Shown here: piece by piece, positions 46,501-58,889 of the stretch
How positions within the stretch are numbered: position 1 is the first letter of the stretch
Layout: every line of letters starts with the position of its first letter
Assembly (NCBI GenBank): GCA_963978895.1
Contig: OZ022238.1
Span: 43,997,310-44,061,309 of the forward strand
Direction of reading: 5' to 3'
Source of the DNA: Erpobdella octoculata
Taxonomy: Eukaryota > Annelida > Clitellata > Hirudinida > Erpobdellidae
DNA length: 64,000 bases
Translations under genes and position numbers: made by a program
Notes under the pieces: generated by a model
The model's database searches: none
What the model was told of the DNA's origin: nothing
What the model saw: the letters and a program-made list of their open reading frames with translations, nothing else

Positions 46501-49500
46501 GCGTCCTAGAGCAAAAAGGACCTGGGATTCGTGATCCTCGGACCCAGTTCTATTAGGACCCAATACAATTTTTATGTTTTGACAACTTTTATTTTTCAAA
46601 ACTTTAAACCGCTGTATCTCCGAAACGGAGCGTCCTAGAGCAAAAAGGACCCAATACAATATTTCAGTTTTGACAACTTTTATTTTTCAAAACTTTAAAT
46701 TGCTGTATCTCCGAAACGGAGCGTCCTAGAGCAAAAAGGACCTCGGATTCGTGATCCTCGGGCCGAGTTCTATCAGGAACCATTACAATTTTTATGTTTT
46801 GACAACTTTTATTTTTCAAAACTTTAAACCGCTGTATCTCCGAAACGGAGCGTCCTAGAGCAAAAAGGACCTCGGATTCGTGATCCTCGGGCCGAGTTCT
46901 ATCAGGACCCAATACAATTTTTCAGTTTTGACAACTTTTATTTTTCAAAATTTTAAACCGCTGTATCTCCGAAACGGAGCGTCCTAGAGCAAAAAGGACC
47001 TCGGATTCGTGATCCTCGTGCCGGGTTCTATAAAGATTTGAAGCAATATTTCAGTTTTGACAACTTTTATTTTTCAAAACTTTAAACCGCTGTATCTCCG
47101 AAACGGAGCGTCCTAGAGCAAAAAGGACCCAATACAATTTTTCAGTTTTGACAACTTTTATTTTTCAAAACTTTAAACCGCTGTATCTCCGAAACGGAGC
47201 GTCCTAGAGCAAAAGGACCTCGGATTCGTGATCCTCGGACCCAGTTCTATTAGGACCCAATACAATTTTTATGTTTTGACAACTTTTATTTTTCAAAACT
47301 TTAAACCGCTGTATCTCCGAAACGGAGCGTCCTAGAGCAAAAAGGACCCAATACAATTTTTCAGTTTTGACAACTTTTATTTTTCAAAACTTTAAACCGC
47401 TGTATCTCCGAAACGGAGCGTCCTAGAGCGAAAGGACCTCGGATTCGTGATCCTCGGACCCAGTTCTATTAGGACCCAATACAATATTTCAGTTTTGACA
47501 ACTTTTATTTTTCAAAACTTTAAATTGCTGTATCTCCGAAACGGAGCGTCCTAGAGCAAAAAGGACCTGGGATTCGTGATCCTCGGACCCAGTTCTATTA
47601 GGACCCAATACAATTTTTCAGTTTTGACAACTTTTATTTTTCAAAACTTTAAACCGCTGTATCTCCGAAACGGAGCGTCCTAGAGCAAAAAGGACCTCGG
47701 ATTCGTGATCCTCGGGCCGAGTTCTATAAAGATTTGAAACAATATTTCAGTTTTGACAACTTTTATTTTTCAAAACTTCAAACCGCTGTATCTCCGAAAC
47801 GGAGCGTCCTAGAGCAAAAAGGACCTCGGATTCGTGATCCTCGGACCCAGTTCTATTAGGACCCAATACAATTTTTATGTTTTGACAACTTTTATTTTTC
47901 AAAACTTTAAATCACTGTATCTCCGAAACGGAGCGTCCTAGAGCAAAAAGGACCTCGGATTCGTGATCCTCGTGCCGGGTTCTATAAAGATTTGAAACAA
48001 TATTTCAGTTTTGACAACTTTTATTTTTCAAAACTTTAAACCGCTGTATCTCCGAAACGGAGCGTCCTAGAGCAAAAAGGACCTCGGATTCGTGATCCTC
48101 GGGCCGAGTTCTATCAGGACCCATTACAATTTTTATGTTTTGACAACTTTTATTTTTCAAAACTTTAAACCGCTGTATCTCCGAAACGGAGCGTCCTAGA
48201 GCAAAAAGGACCTCGGATTCGTGATCCTCGGGCCGAGTTCTATCAGGACCCAATACAATTTTTCAGTTTTGACAACTTTTATTTTTCAAAATTTTAAACC
48301 GCTGTATCTCCGAAACGGAGCGTCCTAGAGCAAAAAGGACCTAGGATTCGTGATCCTCGGGCCGAGTTCTATCAGGACCCAATACAATTTTTCAGTTTTG
48401 ACAACTTTTATTTTTCAAAATTTTAAACCGCTGTATCTCCGAAACGGAGCGTCCTAGAGCAAAAAGGACCTCGGATTCGTGATCCTCGTGCCGGGTTCTA
48501 TAAAGATTTGAAGCAATATTTCAGTTTTGACAACTTTTATTTTTCAAAACTTTAAACCGCTGTATCTCCGAAACGGAGCGTCCTAGAGCAAAAAGGACCC
48601 AATACAATTTTTCAGTTTTGACAACTTTTATTTTTCAAAACTTTAAACCGCTGTATCTCCGAAACGGAGCGTCCTAGAGCAAAAGGACCTCGGATTCGTG
48701 ATCCTCGGACCCAGTTCTATTAGGACCCAATACAATTTTTATGTTTTGACAACTTTTATTTTTCAAAACTTTAAACCGCTGTATCTCCGAAACGGAGCGT
48801 CCTAGAGCAAAAAGGACCCAATACAATTTTTCAGTTTTGACAACTTTTATTTTTCAAAACTTTAAACCGCTGTATCTCCGAAACGGAGCGTCCTAGAGCG
48901 AAAGGACCTCGGATTCGTGATCCTCGGACCCAGTTCTATTAGGACCCAATACAATATTTCAGTTTTGACAACTTTTATTTTTCAAAACTTTAAATTGCTG
49001 TATCTCCGAAACGGAGCGTCCTAGAGCAAAAAGGACCTGGGATTCGTGATCCTCGGACCCAGTTCTATTAGGACCCAATACAATTTTTCAGTTTTGACAA
49101 CTTTTATTTTTCAAAACTTTAAACCGCTGTATCTCCGAAACGGAGCGTCCTAGAGCAAAAAGGACCTCGGATTCGTGATCCTCGGGCCGAGTTCTATAAA
49201 GATTTGAAACAATATTTCAGTTTTGACAACTTTTATTTTTCAAAACTTCAAACCGCTGTATCTCCGAAACGGAGCGTCCTAGAGCAAAAAGGACCTCGGA
49301 TTCGTGATCCTCGGACCCAGTTCTATTAGGACCCAATACAATTTTTATGTTTTGACAACTTTTATTTTTCAAAACTTTAAATCACTGTATCTCCGAAACG
49401 GAGCGTCCTAGAGCAAAAAGGACCTCGGATTCGTGATCCTCGTGCCGGGTTCTATAAAGATTTGAAACAATATTTCAGTTTTGACAACTTTTATTTTTCA

Positions 49501-51016
49501 AAACTTTAAACCGCTGTATCTCCGAAACGGAGCGTCCTAGAGCAAAAAGGACCTCGGATTCGTGATCCTCGGGCCGAGTTCTATCAGGACCCATTACAAT
49601 TTTTATGTTTTGACAACTTTTATTTTTCAAAACTTTAAACCGCTGTATCTCCGAAACGGAGCGTCCTAGAGCAAAAAGGACCTCGGATTCGTGATCCTCG
49701 GGCCGAGTTCTATCAGGACCCAATACAATTTTTCAGTTTTGACAACTTTTATTTTTCAAAATTTTAAACCGCTGTATCTCCGAAACGGAGCGTCCTAGAG
49801 CAAAAAGGACCTAGGATTCGTGATCCTCGGGCCGAGTTCTATCAGGACCCAATACAATTTTTCAGTTTTGACAACTTTTATTTTTCAAAACTTTAAACCG
49901 CTGTATCTCCGAAACGGAGCGTGCTAGAGCAAAAAGGACCTCGGATTCGTGATCCTCGTGCCGGGTTCTATAAAGATTTGAAGCAATATTTCAGTTTTGA
50001 CAACTTTTATTTTTCAAAACTTTAAACCGCTGTATCTCCGAAACGGAGCGTCCTAGAGCAAAAAGGACCTCGGATTCGTGATCCTCGGGCCGAGTTCTAT
50101 CAGGACCCATTACAATTTTTATGTTTTGACAACTTTTATTTTTCAAAACTTTAAACCGCTGTATCTCCGAAACGGAGCGTCCTAGAGCAAAAAGGACCTC
50201 GGATTCGTGATCCTCGGGCCGAGTTCTATCAGGACCCAATACAATTTTTCAGTTTTGACAACTTTTATTTTTCAAAATTTTAAACCGCTGTATCTCCGAA
50301 ACGGAGCGTCCTAGAGCAAAAAGGACCTAGGATTCGTGATCCTCGGGCCGAGTTCTATCAGGACCCAATACAATTTTTCAGTTTTGACAACTTTTATTTT
50401 TCAAAACTTTAAACCGCTGTATCTCCGAAACGGAGCGTGCTAGAGCAAAAAGGACCTCGGATTCGTGATCCTCGTGCCGGGTTCTATAAAGATTTGAAGC
50501 AATATTTCAGTTTTGACAACTTTTATTTTTCAAAACTTTAAACCGCTGTATCTCCGAAACGGAGCGTCCTAGAGCAAAAAGGACCTCGGATTCGTGATCC
50601 TCGGGCCGAGTTCTATCACGAACCATTACAATTTTTATGTTTTGACAACTTTTATTTTTCAAAACTTTAAACCGCTGTATCTCCGAAACGGAGCGTCCTA
50701 GAGCAAAAAGGACCTCGGATTCGTGATCCTCGGGCCGAGTTCTATCAGGACCCAATACAATTTTTCAGTTTTGACAACTTTTATTTTTCAAAATTTTAAA
50801 CCGCTGTATCTCCGAAACGGAGCGTCCTAGAGCAAAAAGGACCTCGGATTCGTGATCCTCGTGCCGGGTTCTATAAAGATTTGAAACAATATTTCAGTTT
50901 TGACAACTTTTATTTTTCAAAACTTCAAACCACTGTATCTCCGAAACGGAGCGTCCTAGAGCAAAAAGGACCTCGGATTCGTGATCCTCGGACCCAGTTC
51001 TATTAGGACCCAATAC
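34577..51016 (+). repeat. 129-bp satellite array, block 1 (forward), with higher-order repeats and 91-bp short monomers
   Basis: The monomer core reads CTGTATCTCCGAAACGGAGC, GTCCTAGAGCAAAAAGGACC, TCGGATTCGTGATCCTCGG and GACAACTTTTATTTTTCAAA. Variant classes differ after the TCCTCG word: GGCCGAGTTCTATCAGGA, GACCCAGTTCTATTAGGA and TGCCGGGTTCTATAAAGATT. A short class lacks 38 bp between AAAAAGGAC and CCAATACAA, giving 91 bp. Spacings of matching variants show higher-order units: 1728 bp (35583 and 37311), 1470 bp (48005 and 49475), and 516 with 478 or 1032 bp between 37.8 and 41.7 kb. Confidence 0.97.
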
Positions 51017-54000
51017 ACGAATCCGAGGTCCTTTTTGCTCTAGGACGCTCCGTTTCGGAGATACAGCGGTTTAAAGTTTTGAAAAATAAAAGTTGTCAAA
51101 ACTGAAAAATTGTATTGGGTCCTGATAGAACTCGGCCCGAGGATCACTAATCCGAGGTCCTTTTTGCTCTAGGACGCTCCGTTTCGGAGATACAGCGGTT
51201 TAAAGTTTTAAAAAATAAAAGTTGTCAAAACATAAAAATTGTATTGGGTCCTGATAGAACTCGGCCCGAGGATCACGAATCCGAGGTCCTTTTTGCTCTA
51301 GGACGCTCCGTTTCGGAGATACAGTGATTTAAAGTTTTGAAAAATAAAAGTTGTCAAAACTGAAATATTGTATTGGGTCCTAATAGAACTCGGCCCGAGG
51401 ATCACGAATCCGAGGTCCTTTTTGCTCTAGGAAGCTCCGTTTCGGAGATACAGCGGTTTAAAGTTGTAAAAAATAAAAGTTGTCAAAACATAAAAATTGT
51501 ATTGGGTCCTAATAGAACTGGGCCCGAGGATCACGAATCCGAGGTCCTTTTTGCTCCAAGATGCTCCGTTTCGGAGATACAGCGGTTTAAAGTTTTGAAA
51601 AATAAAAGTTGTCAAAACTGAAATATTGTATTGGGTCCTAATAGAACTCGGCCCGAGGATCACGAATCCAAGGTCCTTTTTGCTCTAGGACGCTCCGTTT
51701 CGGAGATACAGCGGTTTAAAGTTTTGAAAAATAAATGTTGTCAAAACATAAAAATTGTATTGGGTCCTAATAGAACTGGGTCCGAGGATCACGAATCCGA
51801 GGTCCTTTTTGCTCTAGGACGCTCCGTCGGAGATACAGCGGTTTAAAGTTGTAAAAAATAAAAGTTGTCAAAACTGAAATATTGTTTCAAATCTTTATAG
51901 AACCCGGCACGAGAATCACGAAACCGAGGTCCTTTTTGCTCTAGGACGCTCCGTTTCGGAGATACAGTGATTTAGAGTTTTGAAAAATAAAAGTTGTCAA
52001 AACTGAAATATTGTATTGGGTCCTAATAGAACTCGGCCCGAGGATCACGAATCCGAGGTCCTTTTTGCTCTAGGACGCACCGTTTCGGAGATACAGCGGT
52101 TTAAAGTTTTGAAAAATAAAAGTTGTCAAAACTGAAAAATTGTATTGGGTCCTGATAGAACTCGGCCCGAGGATCACAAATCCGAGGTCCTTTTTGCTCT
52201 AGGACGCTCCGTTTCGGAGATACAGCGGTTTAAAGTTGTAAAAAATAAAAGTTGTCAAAACTGAAATATTGTTTCAAATCTTTATAGAACCCGGCACGAG
52301 AATCACGAATCCGAGGTCCTTTTTGCTCTAGGACGCTCCGTTTCGGAGATACAGTGATTTAGAGTTTTGAAAAATAAAAGTTGTCAAAACTGAAATATTG
52401 TATTGGGTCCTAATAGAACTGGGTCCGAGGATCACGAATCCGAGGTCCTTTTTGCTCTAGGACGCTCCGTTTCGGAGATACAGCGGTTTAAAGTTTTAAA
52501 AAATAAAAGTTGTCAAAACTGAAAAATTGTATTGGGTCCTAATAGAACTCGGCCCGAGGATCACGAATCCGAGGTCCTTTTTGCTCTAGGACGCTCCGTT
52601 TCGGAGATACAGCGGTTTGAAGTTTTGAAAAATAAAAGTAGTCAAAACATAAAAATTGTATTGGGTCCTAATAGAACTGGGTCCGAGGATCACGAATCCG
52701 AGGTCCTTTTTGCTCTAGGACGCTCCGTTTCGGAGATACAGCGGTTTAAAGTTTTAAAAAATAAAAGTTGTCAAAACATAAAAATTGTATTGGGTCCTAA
52801 TAGAACTGGGTCCGAGGATCACGAATCCGAGGTCCTTTTTGCTCTAGGACGCTCCGTTTCGGAGATACAGCGGTTTAAAATTTTGAAAAATAAAAGTTGT
52901 CAAAATATAAAAATTGTAATGGGTCCTGATAGAACTCGGCCCGAGGATCACGAATCCGAGGTCCTTTTTGCTCTAGGACGCTCCGTTTCGGAGATACAGC
53001 GGTTTAAAGTTTTAAAAATAAAAGTTGTCAAAACTGAAATATTGCTTCAAATCTTTATAGAACCCGGCACGAGGATCACGAATCCGAGGTCCTTTTTGCT
53101 CTAGGACGCTCCGTTTCGGAGATACAGTGATTTAAAGTTTTGAAAAATAAAAGTTGTCAAAACATAAAAATTGTATTGGGTCCTAATAGAACTAGGTCCG
53201 AGGATCACGAATCCGAGGTCCTTTTTGCTCTAGGACGCTCCGTTTCGGAGATACAGCGGTTTGAAGTTTTGAAAAATAAAAGTTGTCAAAACTGAAATAT
53301 TGTTTCAAATCTTTATAGAACCCGGCACGAGGATCACGAATCCGAGGTCCTTTTTGCTCTAGGACGCTCCGTTTCGGAGATACAGTGGTTTAAAGTTTTG
53401 AAAAATAAAAGTTGTCAAAACTGAAATATTGTATTGGGTCCTAATAGAACTCGGCCCGAGGATCACGAATCCAAGGTCCTTTTTGATCTAGGACGCTCCG
53501 TTTCGGAGATACAGCGGTTTAAAGTTTTGAAAAATAAAAGTTGTCAAAACATAAAAATTGTATTGGGTCCTAATAGAACTGGGTCCGAGGATCACGAATC
53601 CGAGGTCCTTTTTGCTCTAGGACGCTCCGTTTCGGAGATACAGCGGTTTAAAGTTTTGAAAAATAAAAGTTGTCAAAACATAAAAATTGTAATGGGTCCT
53701 GATAGAACTCGGCCCGAGGATCACGAATCCGAGGTCCTTTTTGCTCTAGGACGCTCCGTTTCGGAGATACAGCGGTTTAAAGTTTTGAAAAATAAAAGTT
53801 GTCAAAACTGAAATATTGCTTCAAATCTTTATAGAACCCGGCACGAGGATCACGAATCCGAGGTCCTTTTTGCTCTAGCACGCTCCGTTTCGGAGATACA
53901 GCGGTTTAAAGTTTTGAAAAATAAAAGTTGTCAAAACTGAAAAATTGTATTGGGTCCTGATAGAACTCGGCCCGAGGATCACGAATCCGAGGTCCTTTTT

Positions 54001-57000
54001 GCTCTAGGACGCTCCGTTTCGGAGATACAGCGGTTTAAAGTTTTGAAAAATAAAAGTTGTCAAAACATAAAAATTGTAATGGGTCCTGATAGAACTCGGC
54101 CCGAGGATCACGAATCCGAGGTCCTTTTTGCTCTAGGACGCTCCGTTTCGGAGATACAGCGGTTTAAAGTTTTGAAAAATAAAAGTTGTCAAAACTGAAA
54201 TATTGTTTCAAATCTTTATAGAACCCGGCACGAGGATCACGAATCCGAGGTCCTTTTTGCTCTAGGACGCTCCGTTTCGGAGATACAGCGGTTTAAAGTT
54301 TTGAAAAATAAAAGTTGTCAAAACTGAAATATTGCTTCAAATCTTTATAGAACCCGGCACGAGGATCACGAATCCGAGGTCCTTTTTGCTCTAGCACGCT
54401 CCGTTTCGGAGATACAGCGGTTTAAAGTTTTGAAAAATAAAAGTTGTCAAAACTGAAAAATTGTATTGGGTCCTGATAGAACTCGGCCCGAGGATCACGA
54501 ATCCGAGGTCCTTTTTGCTCTAGGACGCTCCGTTTCGGAGATACAGCGGTTTAAAATTTTGAAAAATAAAAGTTGTCAAAACTGAAAAATTGTATTGGGT
54601 CCTGATAGAACTCGGCCCGAGGATCACGAATCCGAGGTCCTTTTTGCTCTAGGACGCTCCGTTTCGGAGATACAGCGGTTTAAAGTTTTGAAAAATAAAA
54701 GTTGTCAAAACATAAAAATTGTAATGGGTCCTGATAGAACTCGGCCCGAGGATCACGAATCCGAGGTCCTTTTTGCTCTAGGACGCTCCGTTTCAGAGAT
54801 ACAGCGGTTTAAAGTTTTGAAAAATAAAAGTTGTCAAAACTGAAATATTGTTTCAAATCTTTATAGAACCCGGCACGAGGATCACGAATCCGAGGTCCTT
54901 TTTGCTCTAGGACGCTCCGTTTCGGAGATACAGCGGTTTAAAGTTTTGAAAAATAAAAGTTGTCAAAACTGAAATATTGCTTCAAATCTTTATAGAACCC
55001 GGCACGAGGATCACGAATCCGAGGTCCTTTTTGCTCTAGCACGCTCCGTTTCGGAGATACAGCGGTTTAAAGTTTTGAAAAATAAAAGTTGTCAAAACTG
55101 AAAAATTGTATTGGGTCCTGATAGAACTCGGCCCGAGGATCACGAATCCGAGGTCCTTTTTGCTCTAGGACGCTCCGTTTCGGAGATACAGCGGTTTAAA
55201 ATTTTGAAAAATAAAAGTTGTCAAAACTGAAAAATTGTATTGGGTCCTGATAGAACTCGGCCCGAGGATCACGAATCCGAGGTCCTTTTTGCTCTAGGAC
55301 GCTCCGTTTCGGAGATACAGCGGTTTAAAGTTTTGAAAAATAAAAGTTGTCAAAACATAAAAATTGTAATGGGTCCTGATAGAACTCGGCCCGAGGATCA
55401 CGAATCCGAGGTCCTTTTTGCTCTAGGACGCTCCGTTTCGGAGATACAGCGGTTTAAAGTTTTGAAAAATAAAAGTTGTCAAAACTGAAATATTGCTTCA
55501 AATCTTTATAGAACCCGGCACGAGGATCACGAATCCGAGGTCCTTTTTGCTCTAGCACGCTCCGTTTCGGAGATACAGCGGTTTAAAGTTTTGAAAAATA
55601 AAAGTTGTCAAAACTGAAAAATTGTATTGGGTCCTGATAGAACTCGGCCCGAGGATCACGAATCCGAGGTCCTTTTTGCTCTAGGACGCTCCGTTTCGGA
55701 GATACAGCGGTTTAAAATTTTGAAAAATAAAAGTTGTCAAAACTGAAAAATTGTATTGGGTCCTGATAGAACTCGGCCCGAGGATCACGAATCCGAGGTC
55801 CTTTTTGCTCTAGGACGCTCCGTTTCGGAGATACAGCGGTTTAAAGTTTTGAAAAATAAAAGTTGTCAAAACATAAAAATTGTAATGGGTCCTGATAGAA
55901 CTCGGCCCGAGGATCACGAATCCGAGGTCCTTTTTGCTCTAGGACGCTCCGTTTCGGAGATACAGTGATTTAAAGTTTTGAAAAATAAAAGTTGTCAAAA
56001 CATAAAAATTGTATTGGGTCCTAATAGAACTCGGCCCGAGGATCACGAATCCAAGGTCCTTTTTGATCTAGGACGCTCCGTTTCGGAGATACAGCGGTTT
56101 AAAGTTTTGAAAAATAAAAGTTGTCAAAACTGAAATATTGTTTCAAATCTTTATAGAACCCGGCACGAGGATCACGAATCCGAGGTCCTTTTTGCTCTAG
56201 GACGCTCCGTTTCGGAGATACAGTGATTTAAAGTTTTGAAAAATAAAAGTTGTCAAAACATAAAAATTGTATTGGGTCCTAATAGAACTCGGCCCGAGGA
56301 TCACGAATCCAAGGTCCTTTTTGATCTAGGACGCTCCGTTTCGGAGATACAGCGGTTTAAAGTTTTGAAAAATAAAAGTTGTCAAAACTGAAATATTGTT
56401 TCAAATCTTTATAGAACCCGGCACGAGGATCACGAATCCGAGGTCCTTTTTGCTCTAGGACGCTCCGTTTCGGAGATACAGTGATTTAAAGTTTTGAAAA
56501 ATAAAAGTTGTCAAAACTGAAAAATTGTATTGGGTCCTGATAGAACTCGGCCCGAGGATCACGAATCCGAGGTCCTTTTTGCTCTAGGACGCTCCGTTTC
56601 GGAGATACAGCGGTTTAAAGTTTTGAAAAATAAAAGTTGTCAAAACATAAAAATTGTATTGGGTCCTAATAGAACTCGGCCCGAGGATCACGAATCCAAG
56701 GTCCTTTTTGCTCTAGGACGCTCCGTTTCGGAGATACAGCGGTTTAAAGTTTTGAAAAATAAAAGTTGTCAAAACTGAAATATTGTTTCAAATCTTTATA
56801 GAACCCGGCACGAGGATCACGAATCCGAGGTCCTTTTTGCTCTAGGACGCTCCGTTTCGGAGATACAGTGGTTTAAAGTTTTGAAAAATAAAAGTTGTCA
56901 AAACTGAAATATTGTATTGGGTCCTAATAGAACTCGGCCCGAGGATCACGAATCCAAGGTCCTTTTTGATCTAGGACGCTCCGTTTCGGAGATACAGCGG

Positions 57001-58886
57001 TTTAAAGTTTTGAAAAATAAAAGTTGTCAAAACATAAAAATTGTATTGGGTCCTAATAGAACTGGGTCCGAGGATCACGAATCCGAGGTCCTTTTTGCTC
57101 TAGGACGCTCCGTTTCGGAGATACAGCGGTTTAAAGTTTTGAAAAATAAAAGTTGTCAAAACATAAAAATTGTAATGGGTCCTGATAGAACTCGGCCAGA
57201 GGATCACGAATCCGAGGTCCTTTTTGCTCTAGGACGCTCCGTTTCGGAGATACAGCGGTTTAAAGTTTTGAAAAATAAAAGTTGTCAAAACTGAAATATT
57301 GCTTCAAATCTTTATAGAACCCGGCACGAGGATCACGAATCCGAGGTCCTTTTTGCTCTAGCACGCTCCGTTTCGGAGATACAGCGGTTTAAAGTTTTGA
57401 AAAATAAAAGTTGTCAAAACTGAAAAATTGTATTGGGTCCTGATAGAACTCGGCCCGAGGATCACGAATCCGAGGTCCTTTTTGCTCTAGGACGCTCCGT
57501 TTCGGAGATACAGCGGTTTAAAATTTTGAAAAATAAAAGTTGTCAAAACTGAAAAATTGTATTGGGTCCTGATAGAACTCGGCCCGAGGATCACGAATCC
57601 GAGGTCCTTTTTGCTCTAGGACGCTCCGTTTCGGAGATACAGTGGTTTAAAGTTTTGAAAAATAAAAGTTGTCAAAACTGAAATATTGTATTGGGTCCTA
57701 ATAGAACTCGGCCCGAGGATCACGAATCCAAGGTCCTTTTTGATCTAGGACGCTCCGTTTCGGAGATACAGCGGTTTAAAGGTTTGAAAAATAAAAGTTG
57801 TCAAAACATAAAAATTGTATTGGGTCCTAATAGAACTGGGCCCGAGGATCACGAATCCGAGGTCCTTTTTGCTCTAGGACGCTCCGTTTCGGAGATACAG
57901 TGATTTAAAGTTTTGAAAAATAAAAGTTGTCAAAACTGAAAAATTGTATTGGGTCCTGATAGAACTCGGCCCGAGGATCACGAATCCGAGGTCCTTTTTG
58001 CTCTAGGACGCTCCGTTTCGGAGATACAGCGGTTTAAAGTTTTGAAAAATAAAAGTTGTCAAAACTGAAATATTGCTTCAAATCTTTATAGAACCCGGCA
58101 CGAGGATCACGAATCCGAGGTCCTTTTTGCTCTAGCACGCTCCGTTTCGGAGATACAGCGGTTTAAAGTTTTGAAAAATAAAAGTTGTCAAAACTGAAAA
58201 ATTGTATTGGGTCCTGATAGAACTCGGCCCGAGGATCACGAATCCGAGGTCCTTTTTGCTCTAGGACGCTCCGTTTCGGAGATACAGCGGTTTAAAATTT
58301 TGAAAAATAAAAGTTGTCAAAACTGAAAAATTGTATTGGGTCCTGATAGAACTCGGCCCGAGGATCACGAATCCGAGGTCCTTTTTGCTCTAGGACGCTC
58401 CGTTTCGGAGATACAGCGGTTTAAAGTTTTGAAAAATAAAAGTTGTCAAAACATAAAAATTGTAATGGGTCCTGATAGAACTCGGCCCGAGGATCACGAA
58501 TCCGAGGTCCTTTTTGCTCTAGGACGCTCCGTTTCGGAGATACAGCGGTTTAAAGTTTTGAAAAATAAAAGTTGTCAAAACTGAAATATTGTTTCAAATC
58601 TTTATAGAACCCGGCACGAGGATCACGAATCCGAGGTCCTTTTTGCTCTAGGACGCTCCGTTTCGGAGATACAGTGATTTAAAGTTTTGAAAAATAAAAG
58701 TTGTCAAAACATAAAAATTGTATTGGGTCCTAATAGAACTCGGCCCGAGGATCACGAATCCAAGGTCCTTTTTGATCTAGGACGCTCCGTTTCGGAGATA
58801 CAGCGGTTTAAAGTTTTGAAAAATAAAAGTTGTCAAAACTGAAATATTGTTTCAAATCTTTATAGAACCCGGCACGAGGATCACGA
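51017..58886 (-). repeat. 129-bp satellite array, block 2 (inverted)
   Basis: The same monomer in reverse orientation, starting at a clean switch after CCAATACA. I saw no 91-bp monomers here; spacings stay in multiples of 129. A 645-bp (5-mer) unit repeats at 53950, 54595 and 55240, a 258-bp dimer at about 56030 and 56288, and a 27-monomer distance (3483 bp) separates matching 125-codon frames at 53434 and 56917. Confidence 0.97.
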
Positions 58887-58889
58887 TGT

